Assembly: GCA_020631235.1 (NCBI GenBank)
Contig: JAHDHQ010000005.1
Span: 125,205 to 189,204 of the forward strand
Length of the DNA stretch: 64,000 bases
From: Saprospiraceae bacterium
Lineage (GTDB): Bacteria; Bacteroidota; Bacteroidia; Chitinophagales; Saprospiraceae
Direction: 5' to 3'
In this document: positions 8,035 through 18,671 of the stretch, piece by piece
Position numbering within the stretch: the stretch's first letter is position 1
How the letters are laid out: each line of letters opens with the position of its first letter
Program-made: the position numbers and the translations under genes
Notes under the pieces: model-generated
Databases searched by the model: none
What the model saw: the letters and a program-made list of their open reading frames with translations, nothing else
Told to the model about the DNA's origin: nothing

Positions 8035-9960
8035 ATGACTAGTAAATATTTTATTCTGGTTTATTTACTTATTTCCTTCTGTTTCAGTGCAATTGCACAA
8101 GTCGGAGATGAAGAAATAATTCTTTCCCCTTTAGATACCATTGAAGGTAATTCCAATGATGATACTTGGAAGACAGCAATCATCTCAGACGATATGACTG
8201 TGGATGAAGAGCAAAATAAGCAATGGAGGATGGGTGAGTATGGTTATTCAGCAAAACCTAAAAATGCTTGGGAAGCAGGTTTGTCTCTTGGACATTTCTT
8301 TATCGATGGTGATATAGATAGAACCTTACCTGGTGGTTGGGGAGCTGGTGTACATTTACGCAAAGCCATTCATTATGTTTTTTCCATCAGAGGTACAGTA
8401 TTTTTTGGTCAAGCAACAGGTTTAGATCCTCAAGCATGGAAGCATAAATCTTTTACTAACTCCAAAGGAGTTGGGGGAGGACTTGTCGAGGCAGAATATG
8501 CTCCATATAGCCAAGCAAATAATCCGATTATAGATGGTCAAGAACCAATTCACTGGTTTCCATCACATAGAACTCGATACATGTATTGTAGTTTAGAAGG
8601 GATTGTAAACATTGGAAATTTACTTTTTCATAAAGAAAGAAATAAGTGGAATTGGTATGCTTTAGGTGGTGTCGGTTTGGATAATAACTGGACTCAACTA
8701 GATTTATTGGATGCAAATGGCAATCCTTATACAGATCTAAAGGGAAGAGTTAATTGGACAGAAGAAAAGTTTAACACTCAAGCAGGTCGTTTAGAAATTA
8801 AAAATGATCTTAGAAATATTTATGATGGAGTGTACGAAACAGAAGCACCTAAGAAAAAAGGTATTTACAGAGTAGGAGATGATATTAATATTCACGTAGT
8901 ATGGATTGCTGCTATGGGTATTTCAAGAAAAATCACAAAAAGATTTAATGTAGGTTTAGAACACCAAGTGATGGTTACTGATAACGATCATTTAGATGGT
9001 ATTAAGTTTAGAACTTCACTAGATCAAACAAATAATGTCGACATTGGACATTATACAAACGCTAGACTAGGAATTAACATCGGTAACTTTGATAAAAGAA
9101 CAGAGCCGTTGTATTGGTTAAATCCATTAGATAATGCTCTAAACGACATTGCTTCTTTAAAGCAACGCCCGGCCTTAGATTTAACAGATGCTGATGAAGA
9201 TGGTGTTATCGATATGATGGATCAAGAATTAGACACTGACCCAGGTTGCCCTGTGGACACAAGAGGTGTTACTTTAGATAGTGATGGTGATGGAATCGTT
9301 GATTGTAAAGATAAAGAGCCTTACTCACCACCTTGTCCTACTGATGAGTTTGGTGTAGCTAATTGTCCAAAAGACTGTTGTATCGAAGAGGATGACGTGA
9401 GAAGAATTATCAATGAAACAACGCCAGCAATCATTAAATCTACTCCAGTGTCAAGCAGACCAGGAGGAAATAATACGACAACTACTGTAGTTAGATCAGG
9501 ATGTGGAGAATGGTTCCTACCAATGATCCATTATGATTTAAACAAGCATAACATTAAGTCTGAATACTACAGTCATTTACACCATGTTGCTTACGTAATG
9601 AAGAAGTGCCCTGAGCTTTGTATAGCTGTTCAAGGTCATACTGATCAAAGAAGTAACAATGATTACAATACTAAATTATCATACAAAAGAGCTCAAGGAG
9701 CCATTGACTATTTGGTAGCAAATTACGGTGTAGATAGAAGTAGATTAAAATTAATGTATGGTGGAGAAGAAAATCCACTAGTTAGTTCTCCTAACTCAGA
9801 ATCTCATCACTATATGAATAGAAGAGTTGAGTTTAGAGTTTGCGAAGGAAGTGATTTTGATATGCAAGCACCAGTAGGTACTTCGACTCAATCTTCTCAA
9901 ACTAAATCAGGAGAAATTATAAGAGACTATAATAACGGATACAAAAACTCCGGATATTAA
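8035..9960 (+). CDS. OmpA-family outer-membrane protein with thrombospondin type 3 repeats
   Basis: Secreted or outer-membrane protein of 641 residues that probably links the outer membrane to peptidoglycan. After a signal peptide (MTSKYFILVYLLISFCFSAIAQ) comes a beta-rich barrel-like domain to about residue 370. Calcium-binding TSP3-type repeats follow at about 384-430 (DADEDGVID, DSDGDGIVDCKDK), and then a C-terminal OmpA peptidoglycan-binding domain at about 490-605, with GHTDQRSNNDYNTKLSYKRAQ and RRVEFRV. Upstream TTG and GTG codons extend the frame but fall on the putative -7 box, so the ATG at 8035 is chosen. Strong terminator downstream; single-gene unit. A T9SS-associated role is possible but not shown. 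Confidence 0.85.
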   Translation: MTSKYFILVYLLISFCFSAIAQVGDEEIILSPLDTIEGNSNDDTWKTAIISDDMTVDEEQNKQWRMGEYGYSAKPKNAWEAGLSLGHFFIDGDIDRTLPGGWGAGVHLRKAIHYVFSIRGTVFFGQATGLDPQAWKHKSFTNSKGVGGGLVEAEYAPYSQANNPIIDGQEPIHWFPSHRTRYMYCSLEGIVNIGNLLFHKERNKWNWYALGGVGLDNNWTQLDLLDANGNPYTDLKGRVNWTEEKFNTQAGRLEIKNDLRNIYDGVYETEAPKKKGIYRVGDDINIHVVWIAAMGISRKITKRFNVGLEHQVMVTDNDHLDGIKFRTSLDQTNNVDIGHYTNARLGINIGNFDKRTEPLYWLNPLDNALNDIASLKQRPALDLTDADEDGVIDMMDQELDTDPGCPVDTRGVTLDSDGDGIVDCKDKEPYSPPCPTDEFGVANCPKDCCIEEDDVRRIINETTPAIIKSTPVSSRPGGNNTTTTVVRSGCGEWFLPMIHYDLNKHNIKSEYYSHLHHVAYVMKKCPELCIAVQGHTDQRSNNDYNTKLSYKRAQGAIDYLVANYGVDRSRLKLMYGGEENPLVSSPNSESHHYMNRRVEFRVCEGSDFDMQAPVGTSTQSSQTKSGEIIRDYNNGYKNSGY

Positions 9961-9989
9961 TAAGTAGAACGTTTACAGAATACGAATAC

Positions 9990-10025
9990 AAAAAAGAGCT
10001 GGCATTTATGTCGGCTCTTTTTTTT
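9990..10025 (+). terminator. Terminator of the OmpA/TSP3 gene
   Basis: AAAGAGC on the left and GCTCTTT on the right frame an imperfect stem with a loop around GCATTTATG, followed by eight or more T residues. It lies about 30 bases after the stop codon. Confidence 0.75.
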
Positions 10026-10183
10026 ACTCAGAATACTGAACACTAATTTTTGGTTGCCATCATTGAGAATGAATACAGACAAATAAGCAGCTACCTCCTT
10101 TGATGAGCGCTTAAAACTCCATTTTGCCGACAATTTATGAGCCTCAAATCTTATTAAATCTGGCTTGTGATGAACGTCTCATT

Positions 10184-10224
10184 AAGCATACAAAAATCAA
10201 TTAGTCATTGATTTTTGTATGCTT
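10184..10224. repeat. Perfect 18-bp inverted repeat with 5-base loop
   Basis: The arm at 10184-10201 (AAGCATACAAAAATCAAT) is the exact reverse complement of 10207-10224, around the loop TAGTC. It sits far from either neighbouring gene, each of which has its own terminator. A short T run (10223-10226) follows, so a further terminator is possible; a small RNA or a mobile-element remnant are alternatives. Confidence 0.8.
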
Positions 10225-10426
10225 TTAATAGGAGTAAAAAGTAAATTTGGTCAAGATAAAATCTTATATAGCAATTAGTTGCTTCATTTGCAACTGTGAT
10301 GTAGGACTAGCTTATGGAAGCTAATTTGTATAATGTCTCATAACTAAATAAATACCATTCTCTCGGTTTGGTAAAATTTCAGTTTTTAATGTCCAATATC
10401 GTGCTAATAGACATTGATAAATAGCT

Positions 10427-10459
10427 AAAAAAAAAAGCTCGAATGTTACTTCGAGCTTT
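10427..10459 (-). terminator. Terminator of the M48/Bax-inhibitor operon
   Basis: AAAGCTCGAA (10434-10443) pairs perfectly with TTCGAGCTTT (10450-10459). The A run at 10427-10436 becomes the U tract on the minus strand. It lies just beyond the stop of the Bax-inhibitor gene at 10482. Confidence 0.8.
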
Positions 10460-10481
10460 TAGTATTTGTTTTAATCTTTAT

Positions 10482-11231
10482 TTACTCACTAGCTGCAAAC
10501 TTGCTTAGTAGTCGCAAGAATTCTACATACAACCATACTAAGGTAACTAATAAGCCCATACCAACAAACCATTCCATATACTTTGGTGCTCTGGCTTCTA
10601 CACCTTTTTCGAAGGCATCAAAATCGATGATTAAATTTAAAGCAGCAACAGCTATAATGGCTAAACTAATTCCAATCCCTATTAAGCCATTATCATGCAA
10701 ATAAGGAACATTAAAGCCTACAAAACTTCCGATGATGCTAATTACATACATAAGCATAATGGCTCCAGTAGCCATCATAACGCCTAATTTAAATTTGGCT
10801 GTTACCTTTATAATACCCGTTTTATAAATCATAAGCATCGTAAATAAGGTGCCGAATGTAAGGCTGACTGCTTGAAAAACAATGCCATCAAATTGGTAGG
10901 CAAAATAGGCAGAGATTGCCCCTACAAATAAACCTTCGAAGGCAGCATAAACTGGTGCTGCCACCGCAGAAGTATGCGGTTTTATGCTGGCAAAGATGAC
11001 CGCGGCCAGTCCACCTAGCATGCCCACCCAAAGAAATAGGGTAGAAGGCATAATATAGCTGATTAGCGTCGTTACCATCATGATGCCGAACAACATCAAG
11101 GTTTTATTGATAGCTCCTTCCATGGTCATAACTTCAGAACTATCTAGTATTAATCGATCGTCGGTATTGATCCTTTTATCTAAAGCAGTATCCTTGATTA
11201 AGGGATTTTTAGATTCTAAAAAACGTGACAT
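10482..11231 (-). CDS. Bax inhibitor-1/YccA family membrane protein
   Basis: Inner-membrane protein of 249 residues with about seven membrane segments after a hydrophilic N-terminus of some 45 residues. The order and spacing fit the bacterial BI-1-like family (YccA/BaxI_1 type), including the pattern PVYAAFEGLFVGAISAYFAYQ. Family members are linked to membrane stress, proton or calcium leak, and control of FtsH-type proteolysis, but the exact role here is unknown. It starts 24 bases after the M48 protease stop on the same strand, so the two are probably one operon, pairing a membrane-stress protein with a quality-control protease. Confidence 0.85.
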   Translation of the reverse strand: MSRFLESKNPLIKDTALDKRINTDDRLILDSSEVMTMEGAINKTLMLFGIMMVTTLISYIMPSTLFLWVGMLGGLAAVIFASIKPHTSAVAAPVYAAFEGLFVGAISAYFAYQFDGIVFQAVSLTFGTLFTMLMIYKTGIIKVTAKFKLGVMMATGAIMLMYVISIIGSFVGFNVPYLHDNGLIGIGISLAIIAVAALNLIIDFDAFEKGVEARAPKYMEWFVGMGLLVTLVWLYVEFLRLLSKFAASE

Positions 11232-11255
11232 AATTTGATTTTAGTTGTTAAATAA

Positions 11256-12116
11256 TTATTGTATTCCTCGATTATATTTTTCGATTGTTTCCGTGATTTT
11301 CTCTCTTCGGTTTGCTGGACTAGGATGTGTGCTCATTAATTCTGGTTGACGGTTGCCTCCAGAAGCTTTCTCCAGAATGTCCATGACGCCTAGCATAGCA
11401 TAAGGATCATAACCAGCTTGGATAGCTAAGACTACGCCTATTTCATCAGACTCTAATTCCTGATCTCTTCCATATTTCATGTTGACTAAATTGCCTACGT
11501 ATTGCGCCATCTGAGCCATGGAGGCATCACCAGCTCCGATTACAGCCGCCATAGTTAAGCCTTGGGTAAGTTCCATTTTTGCCATTCTTTCTGCACCGTG
11601 ACGATGTATGACATGACCTATTTCATGTCCGATAATTCCAGCTAATTGATCTTCGTTTTCTAGTTTCGAAAACAAAGCTTCAGTAATAAAAACTTGCCCT
11701 CCCGGTAATGCAAAGGCATTGATTACATTAGGATCATACAATAGGTGAAAATCATATTGATAATCAGAGTCGACGGCTAGATTTGTCCTCAATAATTTTT
11801 GACCAATGGTTTTTACATACTGTTGTAGTTGTGGGTCTGGATGTAATCCTCCATGCTGTTGGACCATTTGAGGTGTTGCTTGAAGTCCTATTGCTATTTC
11901 TTCTTCAGTGGTAAGGGATACCCTTTGGACTTCACCAGTTATCGGATTAGTTTGGGTATTAAAATAATATTTAGCTACAGCATAACCTCCATATAATAAA
12001 GCTATAATGAGCATGATTTTAAATCTTCCTCCAATAAGTCCACCTCCAGAGCCTCTTCTTCTGTTATTACCATAGCCTCCACCATAAGGGTTTTGTTGGG
12101 GTCTTCTTCTGTACAT
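11256..12116 (-). CDS. M48-family zinc metalloprotease, membrane-anchored
   Basis: A 286-residue Ste24/HtpX-like protease. The first 30 residues are rich in Gly, Arg and Asn, followed by one membrane anchor (FKIMLIIALLYGGYAVAKYYF). The peptidase domain has the zinc motif HEIGH at residues 164-168 and the downstream glutamate in ELESDEIGVVLA, and ends with MSTHPSPANRREKI, typical of the M48 subfamily that includes BepA and LoiP-like periplasmic proteases. The domain probably faces the periplasm and degrades misfolded envelope proteins. First gene of a two-gene unit with the Bax-inhibitor protein. Confidence 0.9.
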   Translation of the reverse strand: MYRRRPQQNPYGGGYGNNRRRGSGGGLIGGRFKIMLIIALLYGGYAVAKYYFNTQTNPITGEVQRVSLTTEEEIAIGLQATPQMVQQHGGLHPDPQLQQYVKTIGQKLLRTNLAVDSDYQYDFHLLYDPNVINAFALPGGQVFITEALFSKLENEDQLAGIIGHEIGHVIHRHGAERMAKMELTQGLTMAAVIGAGDASMAQMAQYVGNLVNMKYGRDQELESDEIGVVLAIQAGYDPYAMLGVMDILEKASGGNRQPELMSTHPSPANRREKITETIEKYNRGIQ

Positions 12117-12211
12117 CTTGTTGTTAGTTTATAGGTATAATGATGAATATATAACTAAAGTTTCTATATATCTATTTTTTTAAATATTTCCAATGTTGAT
12201 AATCGAAATTA

Positions 12212-13636
12212 TTAAGGAGCTGTCCTAACAGTAGTATTTCTATTTATCCAGCAACCGACTTTAAAAGTGTCCCCTTCCTGTATGTTTCTCTGAAATATAT
12301 CTGATTTCTTTGGCATATATTGTTTGTATGTATTAATCCATTTATTAGCCTCGGTAGCTACATTCGCATCGATTTGCTTGGCTTTATTAAACATATCTAT
12401 GGCTGGCCATGTCACAATTTGGCTATCCCATCCTGTTCCCGGACCGCAAATTGGGCCAGAAGATGCATAAAGTTTGCCTATTAGAATATATGGTTCTCCC
12501 CAGTTTGGCTTAATGTCCGCAGCTTGCTGAGCATACTTTCTAGCTTTTGGATAATTCTTGATTTCTCCGTAATAGATCTTAGCGATTAAAAATAGATATT
12601 TAGCTTTTTTTTCAATGTCGTCTTTACTATTTGCAAATTCCTCAAAATATTTAACGGCATTCTGATAATCTCCTGATTCATAGGCGTTATAGGCTTGCCT
12701 TAAGACGCTTTCTTGAGGAGGGGCTACCTGACAATTTGTTTTTTTAGCTTGTATGACTTGTGCAAACTCTGTTTGGTTCTCAGCACATTCGGCATATTTG
12801 AGTTTTCTGAATACTTTATTGATGGCATCACAATCTTTTGGATTGTCTAAAAATTCTTGAAAATATTTATCCACGTAATATTCGCAAGGGTATAAGCCTT
12901 TTATTCCTTCTAAATTTTCTAAACGCGGTGGAGCATAATCATTGACAATTTTCCAGGCATCACAATCTTTAACACAATTAGCCATGCCTTTTTTCACAGC
13001 ACTTAAAACAAGCTGTGCGTATTTTCCAGCCTCTTCTTTGCTGATAGCTCCATTGACTGCTTTGTCAAACAAAATCTTAGCAAATGGATTAACGATAAAA
13101 TAATCCATATCCTCTCCTTTACTATCTATAGAGGCTTTAAATAATTCATAAATTTCTTCGTCAGAGCTGTGTTCTTTCATGTAATAATAAAGATCAAATC
13201 CTAATCTCCCTTTTACATAATCCTCATCTCCAAAACACTCAATACGTTTATTGTATATTGATTCTACAGAGTCTCTGTAGCTTTGCTTTAGATTGGGATC
13301 ATTAGTATTAGCATAAAAATGCTTGTACATTTTCACACCATCATCAAATTGATACTTTATGCGACCATTTGCGGCTGGAGCTGTATAGTAAGCTTTTTCC
13401 CACATTGGAAATGCTTCTTCGAAATTATTCTGTTTGACTAAGTCTTTATATAAAACATAAGCCGTTTCTGTAGCATCTTTTTGGCTTGCAGGCAATTGGG
13501 ATAGGGTAGCGCAAGGACCTATATTTTCTGCTGGTACTTCTTCTTTTACGGGTTCTTCGTTGACTTCTGGAGTAATGACTTTAGGAGTACAAGCCATCCA
13601 TGTAACAGAAAGAAGAAGGAATATGTATTTTCTCAT
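12212..13636 (-). CDS. TPR lipoprotein of an unnamed Bacteroidota family
   Basis: Predicted lipoprotein of 474 residues (MRKYIFLLLSVTWMACTPKV, anchor Cys at 17). It has helical repeats of TPR type, clear at the C-terminal side (QAYNAYESGDYQNAVKYFEEF, AQQAADIKPNWGEPYILIGKLY), and ends in a short Cys-Trp segment (FKVGCWINRNTTVR). It is a paralogue of the gene at 34007-35413: both share APAA(N/D)G, DG-K-Y-H, the KPNWG/RPNWG repeat and the terminal CWI motif. An in-frame TTG nine codons upstream is less likely than the ATG at 13636, which starts the signal peptide. Function unknown; probably a scaffold in the periplasm. Confidence 0.8.
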   Translation of the reverse strand: MRKYIFLLLSVTWMACTPKVITPEVNEEPVKEEVPAENIGPCATLSQLPASQKDATETAYVLYKDLVKQNNFEEAFPMWEKAYYTAPAANGRIKYQFDDGVKMYKHFYANTNDPNLKQSYRDSVESIYNKRIECFGDEDYVKGRLGFDLYYYMKEHSSDEEIYELFKASIDSKGEDMDYFIVNPFAKILFDKAVNGAISKEEAGKYAQLVLSAVKKGMANCVKDCDAWKIVNDYAPPRLENLEGIKGLYPCEYYVDKYFQEFLDNPKDCDAINKVFRKLKYAECAENQTEFAQVIQAKKTNCQVAPPQESVLRQAYNAYESGDYQNAVKYFEEFANSKDDIEKKAKYLFLIAKIYYGEIKNYPKARKYAQQAADIKPNWGEPYILIGKLYASSGPICGPGTGWDSQIVTWPAIDMFNKAKQIDANVATEANKWINTYKQYMPKKSDIFQRNIQEGDTFKVGCWINRNTTVRTAP

Positions 13637-13756
13637 GAGTGTGATTGTTTTAAACTTAAACAAAAAAGGGCTTAAGATAATCGTTAAAAAGTACTAAAAT
13701 AGCTGGAAGATTTAGATTCATTCCACCTCAAATTTAATAAAGTGCTTCAAGGCTAA

Positions 13757-15424
<1,668 letters not shown>

Positions 15425-15560
15425 AAAGTCCCATCGACAATGTAATTTATAAGTCTTTTACACAAATAGATTATTTTTTTCGTAAAAATTCTCGCCTCGA
15501 TTACTTTGTAGCTCAGTCATTTAATTTTACATTAGATTCAGCTACACCAGTGAGAAATTA

Positions 15561-15576
15561 ACTATTGACAAATAGT
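15561..15576. promoter_or_regulatory. Palindrome just before the histidine kinase start
   Basis: ACTATT-GACA-AATAGT, two perfect 6-base arms, ends five bases before the ATG at 15582. It could be an operator or an mRNA hairpin over the start; a single copy gives no comparison. Confidence 0.3.
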
Positions 15577-15581
15577 AATCA

Positions 15582-17906
15582 ATGCTGAGATCCAATTTCC
15601 TGTCAAATAAGTCTATCGGCTTAGTTGTACCATTATTAATAGTACTTCATTGTTCTGTTCCTGATTTACTATGCCAAAAAACTCTTGTCGATTCTTTAAA
15701 TCAACTCATTTTAATAGAAAAAATTGACTCCGTTAAACTTGATTATTTGGATCAAATAATCACCAACGGAGGCTTGAAAGATGTGGCTGAGATAAAAACC
15801 TATTTCGAAAAAGGCAAGAGAATAAGTGGAAAAATTGGTGACGTTAAAAAAGGTTTGAATTTTCAGCGAAACACTGCATATACCTTAATCGGAATAGGCG
15901 CTTTTGAGGCAGCAGAGGACATTTACCAAGATTTGTTAAATGAATGTATAGAAACGAATGAATTAGAATGTAAAGTTGATGCGGAATTAGACAAATGTTC
16001 AATATTGTGCAAAAAAGGTAAAGGTGATGAATGCATAAATTGTATGCAAAAAGCTGTAAATGATAGTCATGTCATTGGGTACAAATACGGTTGCGGATAT
16101 GGTCATTATAAAATGGCTGCAAGACTAAGAAGTCAAGGTGATTTGGAAAAAGCTATTTTCCATCTAGATTCAGCTGAAATCATTAACAAACAAGAACCCA
16201 ATGCTTTTCTTACCATTAATATCAATTTAATACGAGGAAGAATTTACAGAGCGAAAGGAGATTATGCGCTTGCCAAAGAACAATACCTGGCGACAGAAAA
16301 ACTTGCTATGGATTTGGACTACCTAGATGACTTGAAAGTAATTTACAATAATTTAGGTACCATTGAACAAACACAAGGAAACTATGAAAGCAGCATTGAA
16401 TATTATGTAAAATCAATAAGGATAAAGGAGAAATTAAATGATACTAGAGGTTTAGCTGTAGGCTATTTTAATATTGGCACTATTCAAAATGACATGGAAG
16501 ATTATGTGGGTTCTCTGGTCAATTTTGATAAGTCTATGAAGATTGCTAAAGAGATTAAAGATTATAGATTAATCATTTTAAACCTGTTACGTTACGGGGA
16601 TGTAGCCAAAGAGCAAAAAGAATTTGATAAAGCAATAGCCTATGAAGAAGAGGCTCTAGCTCTTTCTTTAGAGCATCAATACAAAAAGGGCCATGTAACA
16701 TCACTGTACCATCTTGGTATCATTTATCAATGGATGGAGAATTATAAAAAATCGTATGAATATTTTTTCATTCTTCTACCCTTAGTACAGGAAATGGGTA
16801 GCAAGCCCTATGAAAGTGCTACACTGGCAGCAATAGCTAAAAATTATGTTAGCGAGCGAATGGAAGATAATTTCATGGAAAGCACTTTGGTTCAGCATGA
16901 AATGCTGAACGATGATAATATTCTAAGATTACTTGCAAGAGCTGATGATTTAGCCAATTACATGGAGGCGCCAGAAAATAAAATGGATGTATTACAGGCT
17001 TTAGGGTTATTCCATAAACAGAAAAAGAATTACAAGCTATCCACCGAAGTACTCACACGATATATGTCATTAAAAGACAGTCTTTTTACGGCAAATAGAA
17101 ATAAATCAGTGGCAGAATGGGAAACTAAATTTAATGTAGCTGATAAAGAAAGAGAAATTGTTAAACTCGAAAGTGAAACTAAGATTGCTGAATTAAGGAA
17201 TCAACGAAATAAATCAATTTTGTTAGGTACTATTTTATTCTTTATCGGATTTATAACCTTTGGTCTTACGTATCTAAAACAAAGAAACGCCAAAAGGGAA
17301 GCAAAGAAGACAGAAGCTTTCAGATCGAAACTTTCTAGTGATCTGCATGATGATGTAGGGTCTATATTGACTGGCTTAACGATGCAGACAGAGCTACTGG
17401 AAATGCATGTGGGAGAATCCAATAGACATCATTTTGAAAAAATTGGAGAAATGAGTCGAAGTGCGATGTCAAGAATGCGGGATACTGTATGGGCGATAGA
17501 TTCGAGGAAAGATAAAATCAACGATTTAGTGGATAGAATGCTAGATTTTAGCAATGATGCGCTTGCCCCAGCGGGCAAACGTTTAATCTTTGAGAATAAG
17601 ATAAACAACATTGAACAAAAGATTAAACCTTCAGTTCGTCAAGCCTTGTATTTGATTTACAAAGAGGCCCTTACCAACAGTATAAAACACAGTCCTGGAA
17701 AAGAAGTGAATACCAAGCTGTCTATGGATGGAAACATTATAAAAATGGAGATATCTGACGAAAATCAAGGCCTATCAAGAGATATTCAAACTTCGGGAAC
17801 AGGCATTAGTAATATGCAAATGAGGGCTGAAAAATTAGGTGGACATTTTAGCTATCGGATTGATGACGGATTTCATATCACAACTTCGATTCCTACCAAT
17901 GCTTAA
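15582..17906 (+). CDS. TPR sensor histidine kinase (NarX/LuxR-system type)
   Basis: Membrane sensor kinase of 774 residues. A signal/anchor region is followed by a long periplasmic array of tetratricopeptide repeats (about residues 40-510, for example AEDIYQDLLNEC, AKEQYLATEKLA, SIEYYVKSIRIKEKL), a short coiled coil, and one membrane segment (SILLGTILFFIGFITFGLTYL). The kinase part is HisKA_3 with phospho-acceptor His589 in LHDDVGS, then a HATPase domain (YLIYKEALTNSIKHS, GTGISNMQMRAEKLGG). This type pairs with NarL/FixJ regulators; the partner is very likely the convergent gene at 17903-18526, whose stop codon overlaps this one. The ligand is unknown. Confidence 0.92.
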   Translation: MLRSNFLSNKSIGLVVPLLIVLHCSVPDLLCQKTLVDSLNQLILIEKIDSVKLDYLDQIITNGGLKDVAEIKTYFEKGKRISGKIGDVKKGLNFQRNTAYTLIGIGAFEAAEDIYQDLLNECIETNELECKVDAELDKCSILCKKGKGDECINCMQKAVNDSHVIGYKYGCGYGHYKMAARLRSQGDLEKAIFHLDSAEIINKQEPNAFLTININLIRGRIYRAKGDYALAKEQYLATEKLAMDLDYLDDLKVIYNNLGTIEQTQGNYESSIEYYVKSIRIKEKLNDTRGLAVGYFNIGTIQNDMEDYVGSLVNFDKSMKIAKEIKDYRLIILNLLRYGDVAKEQKEFDKAIAYEEEALALSLEHQYKKGHVTSLYHLGIIYQWMENYKKSYEYFFILLPLVQEMGSKPYESATLAAIAKNYVSERMEDNFMESTLVQHEMLNDDNILRLLARADDLANYMEAPENKMDVLQALGLFHKQKKNYKLSTEVLTRYMSLKDSLFTANRNKSVAEWETKFNVADKEREIVKLESETKIAELRNQRNKSILLGTILFFIGFITFGLTYLKQRNAKREAKKTEAFRSKLSSDLHDDVGSILTGLTMQTELLEMHVGESNRHHFEKIGEMSRSAMSRMRDTVWAIDSRKDKINDLVDRMLDFSNDALAPAGKRLIFENKINNIEQKIKPSVRQALYLIYKEALTNSIKHSPGKEVNTKLSMDGNIIKMEISDENQGLSRDIQTSGTGISNMQMRAEKLGGHFSYRIDDGFHITTSIPTNA

Positions 17907-18526
17907 GCATTAAATAATTTTAATAGTTGTCCTTTTGAGTTGATTTGCAATAGCTCATAAATATTTTTTATGTGAGTTCTCACTGTATTGATAGAAATAA
18001 AATGAGTATCTGCAATTTGCTGGTAGGAGAGTCCTTCAGCCATAGACTTAACGATGTCCATTTGGCGTTCTGAAAGTTTAGATTCCATATCATTCTTTTT
18101 GGGTAGAAAATGATTAGCTATTTTTCTGGCGATGGATGGGGACATAAATGACCCACCTCGAGCCACAGTAAAAATGGATTCCATAATTACTTTTAAAGAA
18201 ACTTTTTTAGACAAATACGAGCATGCTCCAGAACATAATGCTTTAAAGATAGTTTCACTTTCATCATACGTTGTGAGCATAATGATATCTAAGGATGGAT
18301 ATTTCTTTTTCAATATTGGGATACCTTCTAAACCACTCATACCAGGCAGACCGATATCTAATAGTAATATGTCCACTTCCTTTCCTTTAGCTAGTTCCTC
18401 CAAACCATCTTCCACACTAAATGCTGAGAATACCAATTCCATCATCACTTGCATATCAATCGACATCTTTAAACTATTATTTATGGTTTTATCGTCTTCT
18501 ATGATGGCAACTTTGATAGCATTCAT
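17903..18526 (-). CDS. NarL/FixJ-family response regulator
   Basis: DNA-binding response regulator of 207 residues. The receiver domain shows acidic pocket EDD (10-12), phospho-acceptor Asp57 in ILLLDIGLPG, Thr in MLTTYDES and Lys in YLSKK. The C-terminal LuxR-type helix-turn-helix is LSERQMDIVKSMAEGLSYQQ followed by IADTHFISINTVRTHIKNIY. It converges on the TPR kinase and the two stop codons share the bases TTAA (17903-17906). Its promoter carries the palindrome TCACAT-N4-ATGTGA found also before the two surface-protein units upstream, so it may regulate itself and them (inference). Confidence 0.93.
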   Translation of the reverse strand: MNAIKVAIIEDDKTINNSLKMSIDMQVMMELVFSAFSVEDGLEELAKGKEVDILLLDIGLPGMSGLEGIPILKKKYPSLDIIMLTTYDESETIFKALCSGACSYLSKKVSLKVIMESIFTVARGGSFMSPSIARKIANHFLPKKNDMESKLSERQMDIVKSMAEGLSYQQIADTHFISINTVRTHIKNIYELLQINSKGQLLKLFNA

Positions 18527-18565
18527 ACCTCTGAGTTATAAGTTTAATAGGAATATTAATCAATA

Positions 18566-18611
18566 TAAAGGTAGTTCATCAAATTTTGATGCTTATCACA
18601 TGAAAATGTGA
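18566..18611 (-). promoter_or_regulatory. Regulon promoter 1: palindrome plus -7 box of the response regulator
   Basis: TCACAT-GAAA-ATGTGA at 18596-18611 is followed, on the minus strand, by 22 bases and then TACCTTTA (18566-18573). The flanking A/T bases extend the palindrome to 18 bp. No -33 TTTG is present at the normal place, so the palindrome occupies the position of a class II activator site. The same palindrome, spacing and box type recur at 28666-28711 and 33801-33846. Confidence 0.75.
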
Positions 18612-18612
18612 T

Positions 18613-18648
18613 TTTAAAAAAGCGATAAAGATTAAACCTTTATCGCTT
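18613..18648 (-). terminator. Terminator of the OMP/giant/FnIII operon
   Basis: AAGCGATAAAG (18620-18630) pairs perfectly with CTTTATCGCTT (18638-18648), with the T tract on the minus strand from 18613-18620. It lies 23 bases after the FnIII gene stop and directly before the response regulator's palindrome. Confidence 0.82.
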
Positions 18649-18671
18649 ACCAAACAAATCTTAATTAAAGC

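Larger units (their letters stand above)
9961..10481. other. Non-coding region with several hairpins
   Basis: About 520 bases without an open frame. It begins with the OmpA-gene terminator and ends with the terminator of the Bax-inhibitor gene. Between them lie a perfect 18-bp hairpin (10184-10224), a smaller AGTTGC/GCAACT hairpin near 10277-10295, and TAGCTT-ATGG-AAGCTA at 10308-10323. A structured RNA is possible but no known family is recognised. Confidence 0.5.

Noticed and set aside
7787..10045. GAATACTGAATACT near 7787 and GAATACTGAACACT near 10031 as flanking repeats of a mobile element around the OmpA gene
   Set aside because: Only about 14 bases match, there is no transposase or terminal inverted repeat, and the gene looks native in composition.
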